Notes under the pieces: generated by a model
Seen by the model: the letters and a program-made list of their open reading frames with translations, nothing else
Told to the model about the DNA's origin: nothing
Database searches by the model: none
In this document: piece by piece, positions 1 to 5,440 of the stretch
Numbering within the stretch: the stretch's first letter is position 1
How the letters are laid out: each line of letters starts with the position of its first letter
Source: Flavobacteriales bacterium
GTDB taxonomy: Bacteria > Bacteroidota > Bacteroidia > Flavobacteriales_D > Parvicellaceae
DNA length: 10,568 nucleotides
Assembly: GCA_026993705.1 (NCBI GenBank)
Contig: JALWSJ010000432.1
Coordinates: 1-10,568 of the forward strand
Direction of reading: 5' to 3'
Translations under genes and position numbers: made by a program

Positions 1-52
1 CGCCTATACATATCCCCTCAAAAAGATATTGTAAGAAAAATAACAAACTTCG

Positions 53-262
53 TTACTCCAACATAGATTCCGCATCAAATTCTTCGTCTTCGGTGTCTTC
101 TTCGCTTGCCTCTGGCATCGTGATAGAATCGTAGTTAATTTGCTCCAACTCCTGTGCTGCTTCTTCTGCTTTCTGTGTATCTTCTTCGGTAACCGATGAA
201 CCACAAGAATTGAACAAAACGATTGCGAATAAAATGATTGAGGTATTGAGTACTTTTTTCAT
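53..262 (-). CDS. small acidic lipoprotein, hypothetical
   Basis: A 69-residue protein with a lipoprotein signal peptide: a short KK start, a hydrophobic stretch at residues 8-17 and a lipobox ending at Cys20 (FNSC). The mature part is only about 50 residues, begins GSSVTEED and is very rich in Glu and Asp, with almost no Lys or Arg, so it is strongly acidic and probably extended or helical (residues 25-42 look helix-prone). It should be lipid-anchored, in the outer or inner membrane. It lies 48 nt downstream of the HD phosphohydrolase on the same strand and has its own candidate -7 box. I do not recognise a family, and no function can be assigned. The lipobox and in-frame start make it more convincing than the overlapping reading frame on the same strand. 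Confidence 0.7.
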   Translation of the reverse strand: MKKVLNTSIILFAIVLFNSCGSSVTEEDTQKAEEAAQELEQINYDSITMPEASEEDTEDEEFDAESMLE

Positions 263-284
263 AATCGACTGATTTTTAGTTTTT

Positions 285-292
285 CAAATATA
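285..292 (-). promoter_or_regulatory. candidate -7 promoter box for the small lipoprotein
   Basis: The minus strand reads TATATTTG, an 8/8 match to the Bacteroidota -7 consensus TAnnTTTG, 22 nt before the lipoprotein start codon. No convincing TTTG lies at the -33 position, so this is a half-site match in AT-rich DNA. Confidence 0.35.
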
Positions 293-310
293 GTTAATTT
301 GTTTGAATCT

Positions 311-1540
311 TTACTTCGGATAGCATAGAAAATACTTTTTCACCGTTTTTGAGAGTGCTTGAATATTCAAATTATCACTAGCCTCTGTTATGTCTTTGGT
401 TTCTCCTGTTTTATACACTATTTTTATGGAGTCGCTATCAGGATTGTATGCGTTATTTTCTATAGCATCTGTGAAAACAAAATAATCGGTTTCTTCTATC
501 GGGACTCCCAACTTTTGGGCTGCCTTCTCTTTTTCCTTTTGTATTTCTTCTTTTGTAAACGGTTCTTTCTGCAATCTTATTTTTAGCAGTTTACGGTTGA
601 CTAACATATTGGACAATAATGCTAAGACTTTATCACTATGTTCCGTCCATACTTTTATCGCTCCTAAAACATCGTAATCATCTATTTGAGCAAAGTGTTC
701 TAACGTTGATTTTTGCTGAAAGTCTTCTTTGGTAATATCGGCATATAAGAAAAACCTAAATGCTGGACTACAAAATAATTCTTCACCTTGGGTGGCTAAT
801 TCTTTTGCTCGTTCTAAGGTTTTTACTAACAAAAACTCTGCACTTATAACCGTTTTATGTAAATAGACTTGCCAGTACATTAAACGTCTTGCTACAATAA
901 ATTTTTCTATGGAATAAATTCCCTTTTCTTGTATGACCAACTCATCATTAACAACGTCGAGCATCTTTATAATTCGCTGATTGCTCACTACACCTTCGGA
1001 AACTCCTGTATAAAAACTATCTCGTTTTAGATAATCCAACCTATCCATATCGAGTTGTCCTGAGACCAATTGATGCAAAAAGCGTTTGGGATAGGTGTTT
1101 TTAAAAATTTGTATGGCTATGTCTAACGCTCCATTAAATTCTCGATTGAGTTGTTCCATGAACAATAAAGATAACTCTTCGTGATGCACCCCCTTGACTA
1201 TGGTATGTTCCAACGCGTGCGAATAAGCTCCGTGCCCTACATCGTGAAGCAAAATTGCCAACAATACGCCTTCTGCTTCTTTTTCGGTTATTTCATGCCC
1301 TTTTGAGCGTAATGTTTCAATGGCTTGTTGCATCAAATTGGTACACCCTAACACATGATGAAATCTTGTATGCAATGCACCTGGATAGACAATATCGGAC
1401 AATCCTAATTGTTTTATCCTACGCAAACGCTGCACGTAAGGATGGTCGATAATATCCAGAATAATTTCATACGGTACAGTGATAAAACCGTAAACCGGGT
1501 CGTTGAATATTTTTTTCTTTTTGCTTGGTGTTGTTGTCAT
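311..1540 (-). CDS. HD-domain phosphohydrolase (SAMHD1/YwfO-like)
   Basis: A 409-residue cytosolic protein of the HD superfamily, in the branch that contains SAMHD1 and bacterial dNTP triphosphohydrolases such as YwfO/EF1143. It opens with the family's characteristic segment IFNDPVYGFI (11-20). The metal and catalytic residues are visible: His62 in RFHHVLG, His99-Asp100 in LLHDVGHG, the catalytic-type His at 103 and His108 in the GAYSH segment, and Asp164/Asp166 in the DMDRLDYLKRD segment that supplies the last metal ligand. The likely reaction is hydrolysis of (deoxy)nucleoside triphosphates, but substrate cannot be read from sequence. Length is normal for the family. The start is the first ATG of the frame and leaves a short lysine-rich tail before the core. 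It lies beyond repeat copy A from the ferredoxin gene; no clear promoter is seen between that repeat and the start. Confidence 0.9.
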   Translation of the reverse strand: MTTTPSKKKKIFNDPVYGFITVPYEIILDIIDHPYVQRLRRIKQLGLSDIVYPGALHTRFHHVLGCTNLMQQAIETLRSKGHEITEKEAEGVLLAILLHDVGHGAYSHALEHTIVKGVHHEELSLLFMEQLNREFNGALDIAIQIFKNTYPKRFLHQLVSGQLDMDRLDYLKRDSFYTGVSEGVVSNQRIIKMLDVVNDELVIQEKGIYSIEKFIVARRLMYWQVYLHKTVISAEFLLVKTLERAKELATQGEELFCSPAFRFFLYADITKEDFQQKSTLEHFAQIDDYDVLGAIKVWTEHSDKVLALLSNMLVNRKLLKIRLQKEPFTKEEIQKEKEKAAQKLGVPIEETDYFVFTDAIENNAYNPDSDSIKIVYKTGETKDITEASDNLNIQALSKTVKKYFLCYPK

Positions 1541-1578
1541 AATCTCATCGGTTTTCTTGCTCTTATTTCATTACGTTA

Positions 1579-1894
1579 CGCGTTAGGGATTGTATCCCTA
1601 ACATGCGTAAAATTGAAGGTATAAAGCGTTTTTTGATTCCTTATCCATCCTCATAAAATTTTTACATAGCTGGGGCTATGTAAAAATTTTATTCATCGTC
1701 TAAGAAACCAAAAATTCACTTTCTATCCGCCAATTTCACACACGTTAGGGATAGAACGGCGTGTTTGAACTCCTTTTGGTTTCTTGCATATATGCAAACC
1801 AAAAGAGTGAGTAGTGATAGCCCGACTATTACGACGTTAAAAAGTAGTGTAGTGCAACGAAACTGCTTTTTTATGCCGTAATGGGAACGCCCAA
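1579..1894 (-). repeat. structured intergenic repeat, copy A (modules 1 and 2)
   Basis: This fills almost all of the 363-nt gap between the HD gene and the ferredoxin gene. Read on the minus strand it starts TTGGGCGTTCCC (1894-1883) and matches copy B through both modules. Module 1 (1894-1753) has an imperfect hairpin closed by CCATTACGGC and GTCGTAATAG, then TCGGGCTATC, then a hairpin with perfect 10-bp arms (1773-1782 with 1796-1805, CTTTTGGTTT/AAACCAAAAG). Module 2 (1752-1594, 159 nt) begins ATCCCTAAC and ends GTTAGGGAT. At its centre is a perfect 18-bp stem with a 4-nt loop (1653-1670 with 1675-1692). It is followed by ACA and a second ATCCCTAACGCG (1590-1579), the start of another truncated unit. 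No U-run follows the hairpins, so they are not ordinary terminators. By eye, module 2 is about 85-90% identical to that of copy B with equal length. Confidence 0.85.
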
Positions 1895-1903
1895 ATAATC
1901 CTC

Positions 1904-2131
1904 TTAAATCTTTTTTACCTGTATGATGTTTACAGGACAGGCATCGGCAGCTCTTTTGTTGTCCTCATATTCCGAATCGTCTAATCGTGCGGTGTAAAAC
2001 CCCTTTTTATTCACGCCTTCGAGGAGGGTTGCTTTCCCGTCTTTTTTGGACATTCTCCAACGATGGTACGCCAATTCTACGCAATAATTGCAACCGATAC
2101 ATTTTTCTCTTTGATGCGAAATAATGACCAT
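1904..2131 (-). CDS. single-cluster ferredoxin, probable partner of the U32 protein
   Basis: A 75-residue soluble electron carrier. Cys11, Cys14 and Cys17 form the CIGCNYC motif and Cys65 sits in ACPVNII, the arrangement that binds one [4Fe-4S] cluster. The second CxxCxxC set of two-cluster ferredoxins is absent. The segment after Cys17 (WRMSKKDGKA) resembles the usual strand-turn of monocluster ferredoxins with its DGKA motif, and 75 residues is normal. It follows the U32 gene by 12 nt on the same strand, so the two are almost certainly co-transcribed. The likely role, by inference, is to pass electrons to the Fe-S cluster of the U32 protein. The stop codon is 9 nt from the head of repeat copy A. 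Confidence 0.88.
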   Translation of the reverse strand: MVIISHQREKCIGCNYCVELAYHRWRMSKKDGKATLLEGVNKKGFYTARLDDSEYEDNKRAADACPVNIIQVKKI

Positions 2132-2143
2132 ACTACAACCTAA

Positions 2144-3400
2144 TTAATCGTTAACTTCCTCTGCTGGTACAACCTTGTATAACTTATCTGACGAACGTAT
2201 TATTTCATCTACCTTAAAGGTTACTTCTTCTCCTCTTTTGGCTGATTCTACTACCTTTCCATCCACTCTTAGTTCCTCTACAACCGTTTCCACTACACCT
2301 GTCGTAGGTCCTGTTATCAACACTTTATCACCTTTTGATAGGGATTGAGCTTCGATTTTAAATTCTCCTATTTTAGGTTTTCCGTAGTAGTGCAATCCTT
2401 TACCTAAAAACACTTTCTTTACTGTTGCTTTAGAACCGCTCGAATCCGTCCATTCTCCTAACTCTTGTCCTAAGAAATAACCACCCCAAAAACCTCTGTT
2501 ATATACAGTTTCTAATTGCGACATCCAATATTTCGCCTTTTCAGGCGTATAAGTCCCTTCGTAATAAGCATCAATGGCTTCTCGATAGGCTCTTATGGTA
2601 GTTGCCACGTATTCTGGAGCTCGTCCTCGTCCTTCTATCTTCAACACCGATATACCTGTTTCTATCAGTTGGTCTAAGAAATCTATGGTACACAAATCTT
2701 TGGGCGACATAATGTACTCGTTATCAATCTCCAACTCGTGTCCATCTTCTAAGTCAATCACCTTATATTTCCTTCTACAATTTTGTACACACGCACCACG
2801 ATTTGCCGACGAATTTGACGTATGCAAACTCAAATAACATTTACCCGAAACCGCCATACATAAGGCTCCGTGACCAAAGACTTCTATCTTTACCAATTCA
2901 CCGTTTGGACCTCTTACATCTTCTCTTTTTACTCCATCGCAAATCTCTTTTACTTGCCTCAAACTCAACTCCCTTGACAGCACCATTACATTAGCAAAAA
3001 GCGAGTAAAACTTAACCGTTTCGATATTTGTAATGTTTAATTGCGTAGAAATATGTACATCTACCCCTTGCGACTTAGCGTAACCAATCACCGCTTGGTC
3101 AGATGCAATAATTGCGGTTATCCCTGCTTCTTTAACACGATTCACCACTTTTTTAATCAAAGACAAATCATGATTATAAATAATAGCATTCAACGTCAGG
3201 TAAGAACGTACACCTTTTTCTTGGCATCGTTGAGCAATCTCCTCCAAATCTCCTAAGGTAAAATTCATCGTTGCCCGTGCACGCATATTTAGCTGATCCA
3301 CACCAAAATACACTGAATCAGCTCCATTATCTAAGGCTGCCTGCAAAGCATCAAAACCTCCTGCAGGTGCCATTAATTCTATTTTTTTCTTTTCACTCAT
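2144..3400 (-). CDS. peptidase U32 family protein, likely RNA hydroxylation factor (TrhP-type)
   Basis: A 418-residue cytosolic protein. The N-terminal barrel begins ELMAPAGGFDALQAAL (8-23). Residues 173-191 match the U32 signature E-x-F-x2-G-A-L-C-x4-G-x-C-x-L-S. Cys181, Cys188, Cys204 and Cys208 (NRGACVQNC) are the set expected to hold an Fe-S cluster, with another conserved-looking Cys237 in SPKDLC. Residues about 335-415 form the C-terminal small beta domain seen in the longer members. Once annotated as collagenase-like proteases, characterised family members (TrhP/YegQ on tRNA U34, RlhA/YdcP on 23S rRNA C2501) support prephenate-dependent hydroxylation of RNA. Length and the C-terminal domain fit the TrhP side better than RlhA. 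The exact RNA target is not readable here, so no symbol is given. It heads a two-gene unit with a ferredoxin. Confidence 0.9.
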   Translation of the reverse strand: MSEKKKIELMAPAGGFDALQAALDNGADSVYFGVDQLNMRARATMNFTLGDLEEIAQRCQEKGVRSYLTLNAIIYNHDLSLIKKVVNRVKEAGITAIIASDQAVIGYAKSQGVDVHISTQLNITNIETVKFYSLFANVMVLSRELSLRQVKEICDGVKREDVRGPNGELVKIEVFGHGALCMAVSGKCYLSLHTSNSSANRGACVQNCRRKYKVIDLEDGHELEIDNEYIMSPKDLCTIDFLDQLIETGISVLKIEGRGRAPEYVATTIRAYREAIDAYYEGTYTPEKAKYWMSQLETVYNRGFWGGYFLGQELGEWTDSSGSKATVKKVFLGKGLHYYGKPKIGEFKIEAQSLSKGDKVLITGPTTGVVETVVEELRVDGKVVESAKRGEEVTFKVDEIIRSSDKLYKVVPAEEVND

Positions 3401-3480
3401 ACTACAAAGAAAATAGAATTTGTTGTCTTATCCCAAATTATTCTAAATAAACTCATTTGTTCTTAGGTGATTGTAATGTT

Positions 3481-3775
3481 TTGGGCGTTCCCATTACAGC
3501 ATAAAAAAGTGGAGTAGTTCTCACTACACCACTTTTTAACGCTGTAATGGTCGGGCTATCCACTATATCTTTTGCCTGCCATAAAGGCAAGCAGGCAAAA
3601 GGATGCCGTTCCTATCCCTAACGCGGGTGAAAGTGGCGGATAGAAAGTGAATTTTTGGTTTCTTAGAAGATGAATAAAAATTTTGCATAGCACCAGCTAT
3701 GGAAAATTTTTATGAAGATGTATAAGGAATCAAAAAACTCTTTATATCGTCTATTTTGCCCGTGTTAGGGATACG
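3481..3775 (+). repeat. structured intergenic repeat, copy B (modules 1 and 2)
   Basis: Most of the 521-nt gap upstream of the U32 gene is this element and copy C. Module 1 (3481-3613) starts TTGGGCGTTCCC. Hairpin 1 (3491-3550) has perfect outer arms CCATTACAGC/GCTGTAATGG and an inner stem AAAAAGTGG/CCACTTTTT, extended by GTAGT/ACTAC. Hairpin 2 has perfect 11-bp arms, CTTTTGCCTGC (3569-3579) with GCAGGCAAAAG (3591-3601). Module 2 (3614-3772, 159 nt) is closed by a nearly perfect 14-nt inverted repeat (3614-3627 with 3759-3772). Inside it, 3652-3665 pairs with 3723-3736 (two G-U wobbles), and 3674-3691 pairs with 3696-3713 (18 bp, one G-G mismatch, loop ACCA). Flanking sequence 3401-3480 carries only the U32 upstream region, with no strong promoter match. 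Confidence 0.85.
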
Positions 3776-3881
3776 TTCCCTAACGCAAGTGGAATGAGTG
3801 CATAGAAAGTGAATTTTAGTTTCTCTAAACGATGAAAAATTACAGCCGCACCTTCACTCCGTAAAAATTTTACGGACATCC
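3776..3881 (+). repeat. structured intergenic repeat, copy C (degenerate module 2)
   Basis: This begins TTCCCTAACGC, directly after the 3-nt tail of copy B, and follows the module-2 order: GTGxAAT-type segment, ATAGAAAGTGAATTTT (3802-3817), an (A)ACGATGAA core, then TAAAAATTTTA and GACATCC. The left arm of the central stem has decayed. The right side has become a new 17-nt palindrome, CCGTAAAAATTTTACGG (3859-3875). Copies C and D share AGAAAGTGAATTTTAGTT exactly, whereas A and B have TTTTTGGTTTC there, so C and D form a subgroup. Confidence 0.7.
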
Positions 3882-3893
3882 ACCTTACATTTG
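3859..3893 (+). promoter_or_regulatory. candidate promoter of the 108-residue ORF, with overlapping palindrome
   Basis: TACATTTG at 3886-3893 is an 8/8 match to the Bacteroidota -7 consensus and lies 28 nt before the ATG at 3922. The -33 position has no TTTG. It falls in the palindrome CCGTAAAAATTTTACGG (3859-3875), which could be an operator or simply a remnant of the repeat. The promoter region is therefore partly supplied by repeat copy C. Confidence 0.4.
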
Positions 3894-3921
3894 TATCGAA
3901 CAATAAAAAAAACATACAGAT

Positions 3922-4248
3922 ATGAGCATCATAAAAAACATTAATTCATCCGTAAATTTTGATTCAATAGAACTAACACATTTAGTTTACGAAAGAGGTG
4001 ACGACGGTCTAATGATGTCGTGCAGAGTAAAAAAGAATAACAAAATTTATTACACCAATATTGCCGTCAATTTTAGCCAATTTAACCGCATTATCGACAA
4101 CCTTTTGCAAAAAGGAATTGATTTATACGACATCATTTCAAACAAGCTATTCAATACAGAAAGCATCGTTTCTGAAATAGACCTGACTAAACACACTAAC
4201 AAAACAATAGAAATAGATAGTAATTGCTTATTGAGAAATGTAGCGTAG
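3922..4248 (+). CDS. 108-residue orphan protein between inverted repeat fragments
   Basis: An open frame of 108 codons with no signal peptide and no membrane segment, probably a small soluble protein. It is the only plus-strand gene in the left two thirds of the window. The N-terminal half has strand-like segments (LVYERGDDGLMMSCRVKK, then KIYYTNIAVNF) and the middle is helix-like and amphipathic (QFNRIIDNLLQKGIDLYDII). It has two cysteines (34 and 102). I do not recognise a family. The A-rich stretch ATAAAAAAAACATACAG before the ATG is typical of translation starts in this phylum, and a perfect -7 box lies 28 nt upstream. Repeat fragments C and D flank it in opposite orientation. It could be a real gene or cargo of the repeat element; codon content looks similar to the neighbours. 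Confidence 0.6.
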   Translation: MSIIKNINSSVNFDSIELTHLVYERGDDGLMMSCRVKKNNKIYYTNIAVNFSQFNRIIDNLLQKGIDLYDIISNKLFNTESIVSEIDLTKHTNKTIEIDSNCLLRNVA

Positions 4249-4291
4249 CAAATTTAGTTTTCCTCAATAATACCATTTAAACATTGAAACG

Positions 4292-4379
4292 AGCCTTATA
4301 AAGCGTTTTTATTTTCCTTATACTTCTAGGCTATGCAAAGATTTTATTCATCGTCTAAGAGAACTAAAATTCACTTTCT
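4292..4379 (-). repeat. structured intergenic repeat, copy D (truncated module 2)
   Basis: Read on the minus strand, the fragment runs AGAAAGTGAATTTTAGTT (4379-4362), CTTAGACGATGAATAAAA, GCATAGCC, TATAAGGAA and AACGCTTTATAAGG, which matches module 2 of A and B in order. The right arm of the central stem is missing, which suggests an internal deletion at the hairpin. Both ATCCCTAAC ends are absent. It occupies most of the 142-nt gap between the orphan ORF and the end of the beta-propeller gene. Confidence 0.7.
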
Positions 4380-4390
4380 TTTGTTTCCTT

Positions 4391-5440
4391 TCAATATTCA
4401 AATGGTATAAAAGTAAAATCTTGCGGAATAATACCTACGCTTAGCGTTTGGGTTTTATCACCATTAAAATCATATTGATAGACTTTTCCTGCCTGTACAT
4501 AATCAATGGCGTCCGCTACATACACCCTGTTTGTATAAGGACTAATTCCCAATCCATAAAAAATAGAATTGCCATTGTCAATAAATGGCGACGATGGTAA
4601 AGTTAAATCGTTAACGTTCATTTTGTAAACAGCATTGTTGATATAAAAAAGAGACGTACCGCTACTATCTATTCGCAAAGCATTCGGCGACTCATTAATG
4701 GAAGGAAACGCAAAGGTTTTCTCCACCGATAAGGTATTCGGATTGATTCGATGAAGTTTCGGTTGACTTTCGTTTATTCCTCCGCTACACAACACCCACA
4801 TTTTATTATTCTTATCCAAAACAATACTGTTTGGCTCTCTTCCCACCATAATTGTATCGGCTATCAAATCGGTTGCAACATCAATCACCAAAACTTTATC
4901 TGTTCCTTTTTCGGTAACAAATAATTGATTGTTGTAGTAAAGCATTTCTTCTGTCCATGCCCCAACCGATATTGTGCCAATAGTTTGGTAAGTTGTCGGA
5001 TTAACAATCGTTATGGCATTAGCATACAAATCTGTAACATAAGCCTTGTTGGAAGATATTCCACAGAAATAGCGTGGACTGGTTAATCCCGTTATTTGCC
5101 CCAAACGTTTAAAGTCAGCAGTATCCACCACTTCTATTTTATTGGAGTTATTTACCTCTAAAAACAATTTGCCATCAAATAATGTTGATGACTGCATCAC
5201 ATCTCCCAACGGAAGATTGTTTTGCGATTGAAAAACATTGTTCGATGTCTCCTCCGTTTTCGTATTATAGACAGAAATAGAAGCATTGCCCCAACCGTAA
5301 TTACCTTCACATCCAATAACAACCTTTCCGCCTTTCTCCTTATAATACGGACTGCCATCTACGCGTTGAGGTCCGACTTCTTTCTTTTTACACCCTGCAA
5401 AAAGCAACGAAAATAATATGACTATCAAAAAAAACTTCAT
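4391..5440 (-). CDS. beta-propeller surface lipoprotein (BtuG-like, YncE/DUF5074 type)
   Basis: A 349-residue lipoprotein: hydrophobic signal at 3-15 and lipobox LFAGC with Cys17, followed by KKKE. The mature protein is made of repeated propeller blades. Examples are IEVVDTADFKRLGQI (102-116), ITIVNPTTYQTIGTISVG (143-160) and VLVIDVATDLIADTIMVG (183-200), each a strand-turn-strand of the YncE/DUF5074 kind. The first blade has the CEGNYGWGNASISVYN segment and then PLGDVMQS (77-84), which I associate with this family. Its start overlaps the stop of the receptor gene (ATGA), so the pair is translationally coupled. In Bacteroides, BtuG is a surface seven-bladed propeller lipoprotein that caps the TonB-dependent receptor BtuB and binds vitamin B12. 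The same gene pairing suggests a ligand-capture lid here. B12 as the ligand is an inference; other substrates are possible. Confidence 0.82.
   Translation of the reverse strand: MKFFLIVILFSLLFAGCKKKEVGPQRVDGSPYYKEKGGKVVIGCEGNYGWGNASISVYNTKTEETSNNVFQSQNNLPLGDVMQSSTLFDGKLFLEVNNSNKIEVVDTADFKRLGQITGLTSPRYFCGISSNKAYVTDLYANAITIVNPTTYQTIGTISVGAWTEEMLYYNNQLFVTEKGTDKVLVIDVATDLIADTIMVGREPNSIVLDKNNKMWVLCSGGINESQPKLHRINPNTLSVEKTFAFPSINESPNALRIDSSGTSLFYINNAVYKMNVNDLTLPSSPFIDNGNSIFYGLGISPYTNRVYVADAIDYVQAGKVYQYDFNGDKTQTLSVGIIPQDFTFIPFEY

Noticed and set aside
1..11. Start of a further minus-strand gene (GAGGGG then ATG at 11)
   Set aside because: Only three codons are visible, and the purine run is too close to the ATG to serve as a normal ribosome-binding site.
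4..204. Minus-strand open frame of 66 codons
   Set aside because: It overlaps the small lipoprotein in another frame on the same strand and has no signal peptide or motif. The lipoprotein frame has a proper lipobox.
1409..1624. Plus-strand open frame of 71 codons
   Set aside because: It is mostly antisense to the start of the HD phosphohydrolase gene and runs into the end of copy A. It has no domain or plausible start context.
1570..1894. Copy A as an ordinary terminator of the ferredoxin gene
   Set aside because: The hairpins are not followed by a U-run, and the same element occurs in a different context as copy B. It may still affect read-through to the HD gene.
2144..3400. U32 protein as a secreted collagenase
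   Set aside because: It has no signal peptide. The cysteine set and the ferredoxin neighbour fit the RNA-hydroxylation role shown for characterised family members.
1579..3881. CRISPR array or telomere-like ATCCCTAAC array
   Set aside because: ATCCCTAAC occurs only at the ends of the repeat modules, with long similar sequence between copies rather than unique spacers or tandem short units.
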